A stretch of 64,000 bases of DNA from Bromus sterilis. Taxonomy: Eukaryota; Streptophyta; Magnoliopsida; Poales; Poaceae. The notes below the pieces were generated by a model that was given only the letters and a program-made list of their open reading frames with translations, had not been told where the DNA came from and searched no databases. The stretch is from NCBI GenBank assembly GCA_950022295.1, contig OX465599.1, positions 279,083,501 through 279,147,500 of the forward strand, read 5' to 3'. Both the position numbers and the translations under genes were made by a program. Positions 11,481 to 23,461 of this stretch are shown one piece after another; position 1 is the stretch's first letter; each line of letters opens with the position of its first letter.

Positions 11481-12388
11481 TAGCGCCTGTTTCCCCTCTC
11501 TCCCAGCTCCTCCCCGTCACCGTAGCACTTTGCGCCACCAAAACCGAGCCATGGCCGCCGCGCCTTGTAGACGTCGGCGAGGCTCCGGCCACCCCCTTGC
11601 CTCCCCGTGGGCAGCAGCAAACGCGGACGAGCACGAGGATCGTGCTGGTGGTCTCCCCCTGCTCTCCCATGGCCGGAGACGCCAGGACCCGTGTGCGCCG
11701 CCGTGCGGTTTGGTCACCGGCGGCTAACCGCCGACGGGCCCGATTAGCTTAAGGGGCTAATCCCCTGTTAGTTGACCTTGGTCACTGACTGGTGGGCCCT
11801 GGCCCCCCGTAATGACCCTTTTAGTTAAACAAAACCGGGATTAACCCCTCTCCCACTGACACCCCGACCCCACCTGTCAGCCCCCCTTGTGACATCACCC
11901 CCACGTCAGCATGACGCAATAAAGAATTTTTCCAGAAATTTAAATGTTTAAAGAAATTACAGAAAATAGCCAAAACTTCAATAATTCATAGAAAATTCAT
12001 TTTAACTCCAAATTAAACATATAATATATGAAAAATTATCAGAAAAATACAAGGATTAAGAATATGCAATTTTTTTATGGTTGACCATTTTAAAATGGGG
12101 AAACAGTAGCAAATGTGCATATGGATTAATTTGAATTCAAATTTGAAGTTTGAATTTTCAATTCAAATGCAATATACTTCAATTAAATTGAATTTGCGAC
12201 AAATCAGTACCCTTTACATCATGTCACAACTTAACATGTGCTTGAGCATTGTACTTTATTTGTGTCCCCCTTTGTTGATGATTGTGCCGGTAACAGCTTT
12301 GCCGAGACGGTGATCACCCCCGAAGAAGAAGACCACCATTAAACCCCGTGTTTCGTCAGCAAGGCAAGCAAACCCCATTGATCATGTC

Positions 12389-12395
12389 TATAAAA
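12389..12395 (+). promoter_or_regulatory. TATA box of A 5' LTR
   Basis: TATAAAA in the conserved block TGTCTATAAAATCCC. Transcription would start about 30 bases downstream, defining the start of R. Confidence 0.7.
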
Positions 12396-13151
12396 TCCCA
12401 ATTCCCTCTCAGTCTCTCTTATGCATGTTTAGGAGATCATCTTGTATCGATTCTACCGCATAGTTGAACCCATATCCGATGCATGACCTATCATCTTGTC
12501 ACAGTAGTAAGCAAACCACAATCCTAGCTGACATAGGAGTTGTTTGATATCATGTGGCCCCTGCAACTGTTATAGCTTATTGCATGCTTAGTGTTACAGT
12601 GAGGTTTCTTTTGATGTGAGTTGGGATGATAGTGAACATGGTGTTGATGAAAGTGAAACTGTGTCGGTGAATCCACCCTAATACAAGGTGAACGATGAGA
12701 GGTTGTGTAGGAGTACAAAGTGGGTTGTCTCGTTGAACACCGCCTTAAGTACCGAGTTCTTGTATGGTAATCCAAGACAAAGAGTACAACCACACATTGG
12801 GCTCACTGACCCCTCTCGGCCTAGTACCTTGATCCGTGTCGACGTCCAGGAGTCACATTAGTTCGGGCTTTCCATTTGACATGTGCATAGAAAAAGAACG
12901 AAGGAAATGGTTGCATCATATAGATATGTGGGTGCACCTGTGAGGCAGGAAAACCATCTGCCAGAGGTGGCGTCTCGGTCACCTGCATTGTTTGAGTCCG
13001 TTTCGTTGATCCGGCCGGGCTCTCGAGCGGAGGCAAACTCAGATAGTCGACTCCTAGAATAGACCGGTTGTGAGCGAAGTGTCGTGGTGAACATCCTCGC
13101 TGTCACCTCTTGAACGGTGGCGAGACCTGGCGATAACCGATGGTCACGTGT

Positions 13152-13207
13152 GTGTAGCTTACACCCTTGCAAGGTTAACAAAACTATTCGAATAGCCGCG
13201 TCCGCGG
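13152..13207 (+). other. R-region palindrome cluster in A 5' LTR
   Basis: Four consecutive inverted repeats: GTGTA-GCT-TACAC (13152-13164), CCTTGCAAGG (13165-13174), CTATTCGAATAG (13184-13195) and CCGCG-TC-CGCGG (13196-13207). It lies in the transcribed part between TATA and poly-A signal. Confidence 0.65.
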
Positions 13208-13769
13208 TTATGGACTACTTGGAACCTGTACCTGATTATTAGACAACTTGAATGGATACTTATAAAACTCGCAAGATAAGCGTGAGTGCTATGGTGTGCT
13301 TCTCGTGGGGAAGTCGAGGAAGTAACCATAGTGGTGTATTGGTTGGAGATGTAGTGGACTCGTGTACGCTTCTTATCTCAAGTCTGGTACTCTTAGTTCA
13401 GGATTTAGCCAAGTCAAAGCTGGCACTTCTGCATAATGAAACCCCACCTCCTTTACCTTGATACTTGAGCATGAGTAGTATAGATCTGATGTAAGTCTTG
13501 CTGAGTACGACTTTGTACTCACGTTTGCTTATTCTATGTTTTAGATGAGAACCCGGACCCCGATGGAGTCACCGACCTGAAGCTCGACGTTGACTAAGTT
13601 AGCATAGTCCCAGACAGCAGTCTGGTCCCTCGTGGAAGGGCATGTTTGTTTACAAGGCTTCTCTAAGCCATTTGTTAAACTTGTCTGAACTCAGACCTAA
13701 TTTTCTTCCGTTGTATTGATGTAATGTTGATCACAGACATGTGATCTTTGTATGCTCTATGTGTATATC

Positions 13770-13775
13770 AATAAA
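13770..13775 (+). terminator. Poly-A signal of A 5' LTR
   Basis: AATAAA within TATATCAATAAAG, conserved among the LTRs. With the TATA box it implies an R region of roughly 1.37 kb. Confidence 0.7.
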
Positions 13776-14202
13776 GAGTACTTTGTAGAGTTATGTGATG
13801 ATACCTGCTGTTCATACTAGGCATGTGTGCTGCGTGTATGTTTATAACATGCATGTCTTAGTATGGGTTTTCGAGACCTTAGTTGTGAACTGGCTGGCGG
13901 TCTTTCATACACCAAGTAGCCCTTAGATGTGCGCAGCTTTGGACATCGCGATGCGATTGCTTGTGACTCTGTCACGTGCACACTTTGTTGTATGATCGAG
14001 CCCGCCCTAGACCCCGACTAAGTGATCTGGCTGGAGTAAGTTTATGTAAGAGTTAGGATCCAATCGATAACATGGTTGAGGCGACTTGTCTATGAGTATG
14101 GGATTCACCACCCATAAGAATTTAGACTTGTGAGCGGATGTTGAGGACCCATCTCAGTTGATCATCCGGCCAGAATGGGATGCCCCTCACGTTCGATGCT
14201 TA

Positions 14203-14258
14203 CCGAGAACGTTCTGTGCTTGGCCTTGTCTGCTTAGACAAGTGGGTACGGTTCTCGG
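14203..14258 (+). other. U5 stem-loop of A 5' LTR
   Basis: CCGAGAAC (14203-14210) can pair with GTTCTCGG (14251-14258), with an inner CTTGTCT-GCTT-AGACAAG hairpin. It ends about 60 bases before the primer-binding site. Confidence 0.6.
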
Positions 14259-14318
14259 CTCTCCATGTGATTGTATCGTGACTGGAATTACATACGCTAA
14301 CCCCGGGTCCCGACAGAC

Positions 14319-14332
14319 TTGGTATCAGAGCA
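14319..14332 (+). other. Primer-binding site of A (tRNA-iMet)
   Basis: TTGGTATCAGAGCA three bases after the LTR end matches the complement of the 3' end of initiator methionine tRNA, the usual primer of Tekay/Del elements. Confidence 0.9.
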
Positions 14333-14420
14333 GGACTGTCTGTAGGCTTATCAAACCCTTGGTCGAAGTCGAGTCTAGCATTCTATAGTTATATAGTTAC
14401 TCTGGGTATAAGGGAACAAT

Positions 14421-14785
14421 GTAAGGCTTCTTTTTCTCCTTACCCTCATCGATCTGAGTTCTGAGTCACCCTTATCTTTTCTACGGGATGATAGGAATAG
14501 GCTCATATATGTCTTACTAGAACATCTCGCTGAGTGCTTCCTTTTAGCCGTAGGATTATTGTGGTCGTCCAGAGTCTCCGTGTTTTGAGTTCCTTGAGGA
14601 AGTTCTGTCCAATCTCCTCGAGGTTGTCTTGTTTTCCATCCCGGTGTAGCCGTTATGCTGCCGGATTTATCCCGTGTTTCTATGAATCTTTGCCTTCGCA
14701 TTACAATCTTTTCCGCCTTCATCATGTCTTGTTATCCTTGAATACATCATTCAACCTGTTCTGATTGTTGATTTTTATCACATAG
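14421..14785 (+). other. Possible leader intron of A
   Basis: GTAAGG at 14421 and ATCACATAG ending at 14785, one base before the gag ATG, would define a 365-base intron. The donor-like and acceptor-like sites recur at matching places in B and E. Predicted only. Confidence 0.4.
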
Positions 14786-14786
14786 G

Positions 14787-16385
14787 ATGTCAGGTGGAAC
14801 TCGTAGTGCTGTTCGTCGGAATCGAGACCGTGTTCGGAATGGAAATGATGATGAACCTCTACCACCTCCTTCTGCGGCGGAAATCATGATGGAAGCTGAG
14901 AAGAATCAACGTGACCAAACACGCCTTCTGGAGCTCATCGAGCAGAATACCGCTCGTCAGCGTAATGTGGTCGTGAGCATTCAGGACTTCATCCTCCTCG
15001 AGCCACCGGTATTTCGATGTTCTTCTGAGCCCCTTGAAGCTGATGATTGGCTCCGTTCCATCGAGCGTAAGCTTGATACTGCACATGTTGCTCCCAATGA
15101 TCGAGTTGTTTTCGCGGTATACTTCCTGGAAGGTGCTGCTCTTCAATGGTGGGAGAACTATGTTGCGATGCAGTCAGATGGTCACCTAGTGACTTGGCAG
15201 GAGTTCCGTGATGCCTTTCAAGGGTACCACCTTCTGGATGAGTTGATGGAGCGCAAGAAAGAAGAGTTCTGCAACCTGACTCAAGGAGAGATGTCCATCC
15301 ATGAGTATGTGAGAGAGTTCAACCGTCTTGCTCGGTATGCCCAAGATGAAATCACCACCGATGCCAGAAAGCAGGCAAGGTTCCGTAAGGGACTTAGCCC
15401 CATCCTTCGTCATGATCTCAACCTCCTTGAATTTTCTACCTTTGAGGATTTAGTCAACAGATCCTTCAGAGCTGAGCATGGCAATGAAGTGTTCGAAGAG
15501 TCCCGCAAGGATGCTCTTGAGCTTGCTCATTATTCAAGTTCAGCCCCTCAGAAGCGCCGAATTTGGATTCCAACCAGTGTCATACCTCAAAACCTTCTCC
15601 AGAGGCCACCACCAAATATATGCCATCCACCCCAGCACATTATTCCACCACGGAATGATGGTGTGCAGCCAAGCAATCCCACTCCCAGCAATTCAGACAG
15701 GGTATGCTTTAAGTGTGGTCTTCCAGGCCATTACTATCGTCAATGCCCTCAGGTCTTGATGGCACCACGTCATTCTCGACCCAAGCCTCCAAAGAAATCA
15801 ACCACCAAAGCCTTTCCAGCAAAGCCTTCATCCACTAGTAGTGGTTGTGTGAACCAAATCTCAGTTGAGGACACCACAGATGCTTCTGACGTCATTCTTG
15901 GCACACTCCCAGTCAATCATGTCCCCGCCTCCGTTCTTTTCGATCCAGGAGCTTCTCATTCATTCATGTAGGAGAGTTATGCACTTCGGCATGGATTTTA
16001 TTTTGAAGAAATGTTTTCTCCAATGATCATTCAAACTCCTGGTTCAAAGTGGCAAACTAATAGAGTAAGCCATGGCAATCAAATTGTAATTGAGGGTTTA
16101 GTATTCCTTGCTTCTCTTATAGCCCTCAAGTCTTCGGACATTGATGTCATCCTAGGAATGGATTGGTTATCAAGGCAGAATGCTTTCCTTGATTGTAAAG
16201 CCAAATCAGTTAAACTCACCCATCCTTCAGGCCAGACCATTGACTACACATCACCCAGCTCTAGAATCCAGATGCACACTTTGAATGTGCTTCCCTTCCA
16301 GACCTTGAAGATATTCCGGTGGTTCGTGACTTCCCGGATGTCTTTCCTGAAGATCTGCCGGGAATGCCACCCGACAGATGTGTAG
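14787..16385 (+). pseudogene. A gag-protease (broken)
   Basis: The gag frame opens at ATG 14787 (MSGGTRSAVRRNRDR) and covers 394 codons to a TAG at 15969, which is TCG (Ser) in B. It then continues in frame as the protease remainder to 16385. The order is an N-terminal capsid-type region with LQWWENYV, the conserved EYVREFNRLARYA segment, and a CCHC zinc knuckle (C307, C310, H315, C320). The protease motif is LFDPGASHSF with Asp386. A DxG(A) core is expected, but the usual Ser/Thr after Asp is Pro here, as in B. A missing C near 16291-16297 shifts the frame before the pol junction. The gene would make the particle protein and the maturation protease, but it cannot be translated in full. Confidence 0.88.
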
Positions 16386-19266
16386 AATTCATAGTGGATC
16401 TTATACCAGGCACAGCCTAAATCTCCAGACGTCCATATAGAATGGCCCCACATGAGTTAGCTGAGCTAAAAACCCAACTTGATGCTTCGTTGGCAAAAGG
16501 CTTCATCCGCCCTAGCTCATCGCCATGGGGTTGCCCCGTTCTGTTCGTAACGAAGAAAGATGGAACAGAAAGGATGTGCGTAGACTATCGCCCGCTAAAT
16601 CTAGCGATGATAAAGAACAAGTACCCACTGCCCAGGATCAATGATCTCTATGATCAACTTGCAGGATCCTCTGTCTTCTCCAAGATGGATTTGAGATTAG
16701 GCTATCATCAAATCAAAATCCGAAACGAGGACATTCCAAAAACGGCTTTCACTACTCGGTATGGTCTTTACGAGTACACCGTCATGTCCTTCGGTTTAAC
16801 CAATGCCCCCGCCACATTCTCGCGCTTAATGAATTCGATCTTCATGGAGTACCTAGATAAATTTGTTGTGGTTTATCTTGATGACATTCTCATCTACTCG
16901 AAGAACGAAGAAGAGCATGCAGAACATCTTAGGTTGGTATTGATGAAACTTAGAGAGCACTGCCTTTATGCCAATTTCTCCAAGTGTGAATTTTGGCTAC
17001 CAGAAGTTACCTACTTAGGCCACGTGATTTCTGCGAAAGGTGCTGCAGTCAATCCCGAGAGAGTTCAGGCCGTCCTTGACTGGACTCCACCTGAATCGGT
17101 TAAGCAAGTTAGGAGTTTTCTTGGCTTAGCAAGCTATTGCCGTCGCTTAGTCGAGAACTTTTCTAAAGTTGCAAGGCCTCTTACTGAACTCCTCAAGAAA
17201 GATAACAAATTCCAATGGACCTCAAGTGCGAGGCAAGCTTTCAAGAGCTAAAAAGAAGATTGACTTCTGCACCCGTACTTGCACCTCCAGACACCAAAAG
17301 GGATTTCGAAATCTATTGTGATGCTTCACGGCAACGGTTAGGATGCATACTTATGCCAGATCGACATGTGGTAGCTTATGCTTCACGCCAGTTGCGGCCA
17401 CATGAAGAGAACTATCCTACCCATGATCTTGAACTCGCTGCCGTAGTTCATGCCCTGAAGACTTGGCGACATTACCTCCTTGGTAATCGTTGTGAGATCT
17501 ATTCCGACCACCAAAGCCTCAAATATATTTTCACCCAGCCGGATCTTAATCTCAGGAAAAGATGCTGGATTGAGTTGATAAAATATTATGACTTAGGAAT
17601 TTCTTACACCCCAGGCAAGGCCAACGTCATGGCTCATGCACTAAGTCGTAAGTCGTATTGTAACATCCTAATGTTACAACAGTATCAACCACTTCCTCAT
17701 GAGGAATTTCGAAAGCTCAATCTCGAGATTGTTCCTCGTGGATCGCTTTTCAACTTGGTGGCGAAACCAACCCTTGAGGATCAGATCATAGTTGCCCAAA
17801 GGCGTGCACGAGGTGTTCGCCGGATCAAGGAGAACATTGCTAGCGGAGTTGCTAAATGTTTCTTCACAGATAGTAAAGGAACGGTATTCTTTGAAAATCG
17901 TTTGGTAGTACCTAAGAATAAGGATCTACGGCAACTCATCCTCAAAGAAGCTCATGACACACCCCTCTCGATTCATCCCGGTAGCACAAAAATCTACCGA
18001 GATCTACGTCAGAGATTTTGGTGGACCAGGATGAAGAGAGGCATTGCTCGATTTGTTGCTGAATGTGATGTTTGTCGTCGCATTAAGGCAGAACACCAAA
18101 GACCTGCTGGTACACTTCAACCTTTGCCTATTCCCGAGTGGAAATGGGACAAAGTCGGTATGGACTTCATCACCGGCTTTCCAAAAACCCAGAAAGGAAA
18201 TGAGGCTATATTCGTTGTCATTGATAGACTTTCCAAAGTTGCTCACTTCCTTCCCGTTCGCGAGTCTATAACTGCTAGTCAGTTGGCGGACTTGTACGTC
18301 TCTAGAATTGTGTCTCTTCACGGTGTTCCTTTGGTGATCAATTCTGATCGTGGTAGCCTTTTCACCTCTAGATTCTGGGGAAGCTTTCAGAGTGCTATGG
18401 GAACTCATCTATCCTTTAGTACAGCTTTCCATCCTCAGTCTAGTGGTCAAGTCGAAAGGGTTAATCAAATCTAGGAAGATATGCTCAGAGCTTATGTTAT
18501 CTCTTTCGGAAAGAATTGGGAGAAATATCTTCCCTTCGCCGAATTTTCTTATAACAATAGCTATCAATCTAGTCTGAACATGGCTCCTTTTGAACTCCTC
18601 TACGGACGACGATGTCGAACACCCCTTAACTGGTCAGAAACCGGTGAGAGACAACTCTTTGGACCGGATATGATCAAGGAGGCAGAAGAGCAAGTTCGCA
18701 TTGTTCGTGATCGTTTGTAAGCCGCCCAGTCTCGTCAGAAAAGCTACTATGATCGTCATCATAGAAAGGAGAGCTACAATCTAGATGAGAAGGCTTACCT
18801 TCGGGTTAATCCTCTGAAGGGAACCCAAAGATTCGGTATCAAAGGCAAGTTGGCCCCACGTTACATCGGACCTTTCCGCATTCTAGCTAAACGTGGAGAA
18901 GTTGCCTACCAACTTGAACTACCCCCTCACCTTTCCCGAGTACATGATGTATTCCATGTGTCACAACTCAGGCGTTGCTTCAAGGACCCCATCCGCGAAG
19001 TCGACCATGAAACGCTTGATCTCCAAGATGACCTTTCGTATCGAGATTACCCTGTTCGTATTCTTGATTCCGCAGAGCGTGTCACGCGTCGTCAGACGAT
19101 CAAGTTCCTCAAAGTGCAATGGTCGCATCACTTCGAGAAAGAGGCAACCTAGGAAAGAGAAGACCGCCTCCGTGCCGAGTACCCCACCTTCCTCCCGACG
19201 ACTTCTGAATCTCGGGACGAGATTCTTTTGAGTGGGGGCGAGTTGTCAGAACCCCAACTAGGGTAA
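16386..19266 (+). pseudogene. A pol: RT, RNase H, integrase, chromodomain (broken)
   Basis: Reverse transcriptase reads from about 16419 after an in-frame TAA at 16416. Its catalytic YLDD lies at residues 145-148 counted from the ATG at 16442. A one-base loss near 17222 shifts the frame into RNase H and integrase (17215 on). RNase H has YCDAS, DLELAAV and YSDHQ, but the last catalytic Asp is His (VMAHALSRK versus VMADALSRK in B). Integrase shows the H-H-C-C zinc segment and the D, D35E triad (MDF, NSDRG, QVERV). Stops lie at 18472, 18718 and 19150, the last being TGG to TAG within the chromodomain. The frame ends at TAA 19264-19266, 23 bases inside the 3' LTR. Clade Tekay/Del is inferred from the motifs and the C-terminal chromodomain. 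Confidence 0.9.
19230..19243 (+). other. Polypurine tract of A
   Basis: GAGTGGGGGCGAGT directly before the 3' LTR at 19244; primes plus-strand DNA synthesis in this element type. The same tract precedes the LTRs at 22533 and 31214. Confidence 0.8.
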
Positions 19267-22200
19267 GTTCTAGGGTTGTTTGATCCCTTTGCATCTTGCA
19301 AAAATTCCAAAAGAAATTCAAAAATGGGGAAAAGAAAAGCCCTGAGAAATTAAATCAAATGGCCAGAAAAAAATATTTTTCCAAAAATCATTTGAATGTT
19401 TGGAAAATTCCTAGAATTGTTGCTGATCATTGCAAAAGTGGTTTGGGGATTTTCCCATGCCCATGGAATATTCAAAAATTCAAAAGGTGCTTTGGAAATT
19501 AAATTAAAATCCAATTTGAATTTAAATTCAAATTGTTTGATTTTCAAAAGTCACCAAAACTTTTGAGTGGCTAGCTATTTATGTTATAAGCCCACATAAA
19601 AGTTTTCATGATTTTATAAAATGCCTAGCTAATTGTTTTAGCATAGCAAAACAAATAACAGAAAAACAAAACAGAGAAAAGATTAAAAGGAAACCCAGCC
19701 CTCCCCTGGCCACCTGGCCCAACTAACCAAACCAGCCCAGCCCACTGGCCTCCCCCCTTGTCGTCTTCCCCGCCGACGCCAGAGCAGGCAGCTCGCCGCC
19801 GTGGCGAGCATGCCCGCGGCTGCCGAGCCACCTAGGCTCTCCCCTTCCTCATCTCCTCGCCACCGCGACGCCTGGACGGCCCCAGGTCTATCTCCCCCTC
19901 CTCTGGCCCCTCTCCAAGCTCTCTCCCGCCGAATCCCGCTGCTCCCGAGCGCGTCTCGTCGCCGCCGTCACGTGCCACCGCGGCCACCGACCTCTCCTCG
20001 CCGCGGAAAGGTGTCCAGGAGGACCAGTGACGTCCCCTTCGTCGAACCCCTCTGCTAATTGAGCCCGGCGAGCCAAGGAGACGACGCAAGATTCACAGAG
20101 CTCCCGCCGGCCACCGAGGAACTCCGGCGAGCAATACGCTGCCTCCGGTGCCTCCCCGCCGTAGCCGTCAACGCCATCCGCTCCAGGGCGAGCTCGCGCC
20201 CGTTTCCCCTCTCTCCCAGCTCCTTCCCGTCCACCGTTGCACTGCGCCACCAAACCCGAGCCACGGCCGCCGCGCCTTGTAGACGCCGGCGAGGCTCCGG
20301 CCACCCCCTTGCCTCCCCGTGGGCAGCAGCAGACGTGGACGAGCACGAGGATCGTGCTGGTGGTCTCCCCTTGCTCTCCCATGGCCGGAGAAACCGGGAC
20401 CCGTGTGCGCCGCCGTGCGGTTTGGTCACCGGCGGCTAACCTCCGGCGGGCCCGATTAGCTTAAGGGACTAATCCCCTGTTAATTGATCTTGGTCACTGA
20501 CTGGTGGGCCCTGGCCCCCCCTAATGACCCTTTTTAGTTAAACTAAACCGGGATTAACCCCTCTCCCACTGACACCCCGACCCCACCTGTCAGCCCCCGT
20601 TGTGACATCACCCCCACTTCAGCATGACGCAATAAAGAATTTTTCCAGAAATTTAAATGTTTAAAGAAATTACAGAAAATAGCCAAAACTTCAATAATTC
20701 ATAGAAAATTCATTTTAACTCCAAATTAAACATATAATATATGAAAAATTATCAGAAAAATACAAGGATTAAGAATATGCAATTTGTTTTTATGTTTGAC
20801 CAATTTAAAATGGGGCAACAGTAGCAAATCTGCATATGGCTTAATTTGAATTCAAATTTAAAGTTTGAATTTGCAATTCAAATGCAATATACTTCAATTA
20901 AATTGAATTTGCCACAAATCAGTACCCTTTACATCATGTCACAACTTAACATGTGCTTGAGCATTGTACTTTATTTGTGTCCCCCTTTGTTGATGATTGT
21001 GCCGGTAACAGCTTTGCCGAGACGGTGATCACCCCCGAAGAAGAAGACCACCTTTAAACCCCGTGTGTCGTCAGCAAGGCAAGCAAAACCCATTGATCAT
21101 GTCTATAAAATCCCAATTCCCTCTCAGTCTCGCTTATGCATGTTTAGGAGATCATCTTGTATCGATTCTACCGCATAGTTGAACCCATATCCGATGCATG
21201 ACCTATCATCTTGTCACAGTAGTAAGCAAACCACAATCCTAGCTGACATAGGAGTTGTTTGATATCATGTGGCCCCTGCAACTGTTATAGCTTATTGCAT
21301 GCTTAGTGTTACAGTGAGGTTGATTTTGATGTGAGTCGGGATGATAGTGAACATGGTGTTGATGAAAGTGAAACTGTGTCGGTGAATCCACCCTAATACA
21401 AGGTGAACGATGAGAGGCTGTGTAGGAGTACACAGTGGGTTGTCTCGTTGAACACCGCCTTAAGTACCGAGTTCTTGTATGGTAATCCAAGACAAAGAGT
21501 ATAACCACACATTGGGCTCACTGACCCCTCTCGGCCTAATACCTTGATCCGTGTCGACGTCCAGGAGTCACATTAGTTCGGGCTTTCCATTTGACATGTG
21601 CATAGAAAAAGAACGAAGGAAATGGTTGCATCATATAGATATGTGGGTGCACCTGTGAGGCAGGAAAACCATCTGCCAGAGGTGGCGTCTCGGTCACCTG
21701 CATTGTTTGAGTCTGTTTCGTTGATCCGGCCGGGCTCTCGAGCGGAGGCAAACTCAGATAGTCGACTCCTGGAATAGACCGGTTGTGAGCGAAGTGTCGT
21801 GGTGAACATCCTCGCTGTCACCTCTTGAACGGTGGCGAGACCTGGGGGTAACCGATGGTCACGTGTGTGTAGCTTACACCCTTGCAAGGTTAACAAAACT
21901 ATTCGAATAGCCGCGTCCGCGGTTATGAACTACTTGGAACCTGTACCTGATTATTAGACAACTTGAATGGATACTTATAAAACTCGCAAGATAAGCGTGA
22001 GTGCTATGGTGTGCTTCTCGTGGGGAAGTCGAGGAAGTAACCATAGTGGTGTATTGGTTGGAGATGTAGTGGACTCGTGTACACTTCTTATCTCAAGTCT
22101 GGTACTCGTAGTTCAGGATTTAGCCAAGTCAAAGCTGGCACTTCTGCATAATGAAACCCCACCTCCTTTACCTTGATACTTGAGCATGAGTAGTATAGAT

Positions 22201-22308
22201 ATGGTGTAAGTCTTGCTGAGTACGACTTTGTACTCACGTTTGCTTATTCTATGTTTTCGATGAGAACCCGGACCCCGATGGAGTCACCAACCTGAAGCTC
22301 GACGTTGA
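19244..22308 (+). repeat. A 3' LTR (truncated)
   Basis: First ~3.06 kb of the LTR, including the GC-rich core (19700-20470), the TATA box (21104-21110) and the palindrome cluster near 21880-21925. It ends within TTGA at 22305-22308, before the poly-A signal and U5. Confidence 0.9.
21104..21110 (+). promoter_or_regulatory. TATA box of A 3' LTR
   Basis: TATAAAA in the same conserved block as at 12389. With U5 lost, transcripts from here would read into the adjacent B sequence. Confidence 0.6.
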
Positions 22309-22532
22309 TCTCCAAGATGACCTTTCTTATCGAGAGTACCCTGTTCGTATTCTTGGTTCAGCAGAGCGTGTCACTCGTCGTCAGAAGATCAAATTCCTCA
22401 AAGTACAATGGTCACATCACTCCGAGAAAGAAGCAACGTGGGAAAGAGAAGGCCGCCTCCGTGCCGAGTACCCCACCTTCCTCCCGACGACTTCTGAATC
22501 TCAGGACGAGATTCTTTTGAGTGGGGGCGAGT
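22309..22532 (+). pseudogene. Duplicate of B pol tail (chromodomain fragment)
   Basis: 224 bases encoding the end of pol (LQDDLSYREYPVRIL then SAERVTRRQKIKFLKVQW) and the polypurine tract, immediately before the LTR at 22533. I read it as identical, without indels, to 30990-31213 of B. It has no upstream pol and is fused to A's truncated 3' LTR through TTGA. It is best explained as the remnant of a tandem B unit sharing the LTR 22533-26283. Confidence 0.88.
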
Positions 22533-23284
22533 TGTCAGAACCCCAACGAGGGTAAGTGCTAGGGTTTGTTTGTGCTTTGCATCATGTCAAAAGTTCAAAA
22601 ATAAATTCAAAATTGGGGAAGCAGAAACCCTGAGAAATTTTTGAAATGGCTAGATAAAAATCTTTTTCCAAAAATCATTTGAATGTTTGAAAAATTCCTA
22701 TAAATGATGCTGATCATTTTGAAAGTGGTTTGGGATCAATCCCATGCACATGGATTTTTCTAATATTCAAATAGTGGCTTTGGAAATTAAAATAACCCTA
22801 TTTGAATTGAAATTCAAAATATATTGAATTTCAAAAATGCCCAAATTCCATATGTGACTAGCTACTGGTCACCTAATATTTATAAAAGTATTTGGGCATT
22901 TTTATAAAATCCCTTGCTATTTTATTCAGGGCAAAACATATTTACAGAAAGGAAAAACAGAAGAAATAAAAGGAAAAGAACCACCTGGCCCATCCTGGCC
23001 CAGGGGACCAGCCCAGCCCACAAGGGCATGGTCGTTTTCTTCCCTGGGCAGGCAAGCACAGAGGTGCGTGGCGGCCATGCCCAGGGCGCCGACGCCACCT
23101 CCTGCTTCCCCCTGACCTCCTTCTCCTCCCCGTGGCAGCCTGGAATGCCCCAGGTCATTTTCCCCCTTCTCCCTGGCCTTCCTTCTTCCTCCCCGGCGAG
23201 AACCGAGCCGACCCGTAGCCCTAGCGGAGCACGCCACCGTAGAGCCCGTGGCCACCGTGCCCCTTTCGACGCCGCAAGTTGTCC

Positions 23285-23461
23285 ACGAGGCTCCCCGGCA
23301 TCGACTTCACCGAGCAGCGCCTTCAATTCGGATCAGGAGCCAACGGCGATGACGTCCTCTTCATCGAGCCACCGCCGGTCAAAGTGGACGCCGGCGAGCG
23401 ATTCTCCTCCGTCCAGCCACCCTCCGGCCTCCCCGACGGCTCCACTAGCACCAGGGTGAGC
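23285..23461 (+). other. Coding-like block with donor-like motif in B U3 core
   Basis: One frame reads TRLPGIDFTEQRLQFGSGAN, then GDDVLFIEPPP, and is followed by GGTGAGC (23455-23461). Related peptides and the same terminal motif occur in the cores of the other subfamilies. It could be an old captured exon or chance constraint on GC-rich DNA. Confidence 0.4.

Larger units (their letters stand above)
10583..14315 (+). repeat. A 5' LTR
   Basis: 3,733 bp, TGTCAGAACC to GGTCCCGACA. Relative to A's own 3' LTR it lacks 55 bases after position 10626; the missing segment is bordered by CCC, suggesting a small microhomology deletion. GC-rich U3 core at about 11030-11760, TGACG motifs near 11890-11915, TATA at 12389, poly-A signal at 13770. 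Confidence 0.93.
10583..22308 (+). mobile_element. Chromovirus A (degenerate, 3' LTR truncated)
   Basis: Plus-strand Tekay/Del-type element: 5' LTR 10583-14315, primer site, leader, gag-protease, pol with chromodomain, polypurine tract, and 3' LTR 19244 to about 22308. The 3' LTR stops about 3.06 kb in, at a TTGA shared with the following pol fragment, so its U5 and right target duplication are gone. The left flank is actgg (10578-10582). Confidence 0.88.

Noticed and set aside
14319..14332. tRNA gene
   Set aside because: Only the short primer-binding match to tRNA-iMet is present, no cloverleaf.
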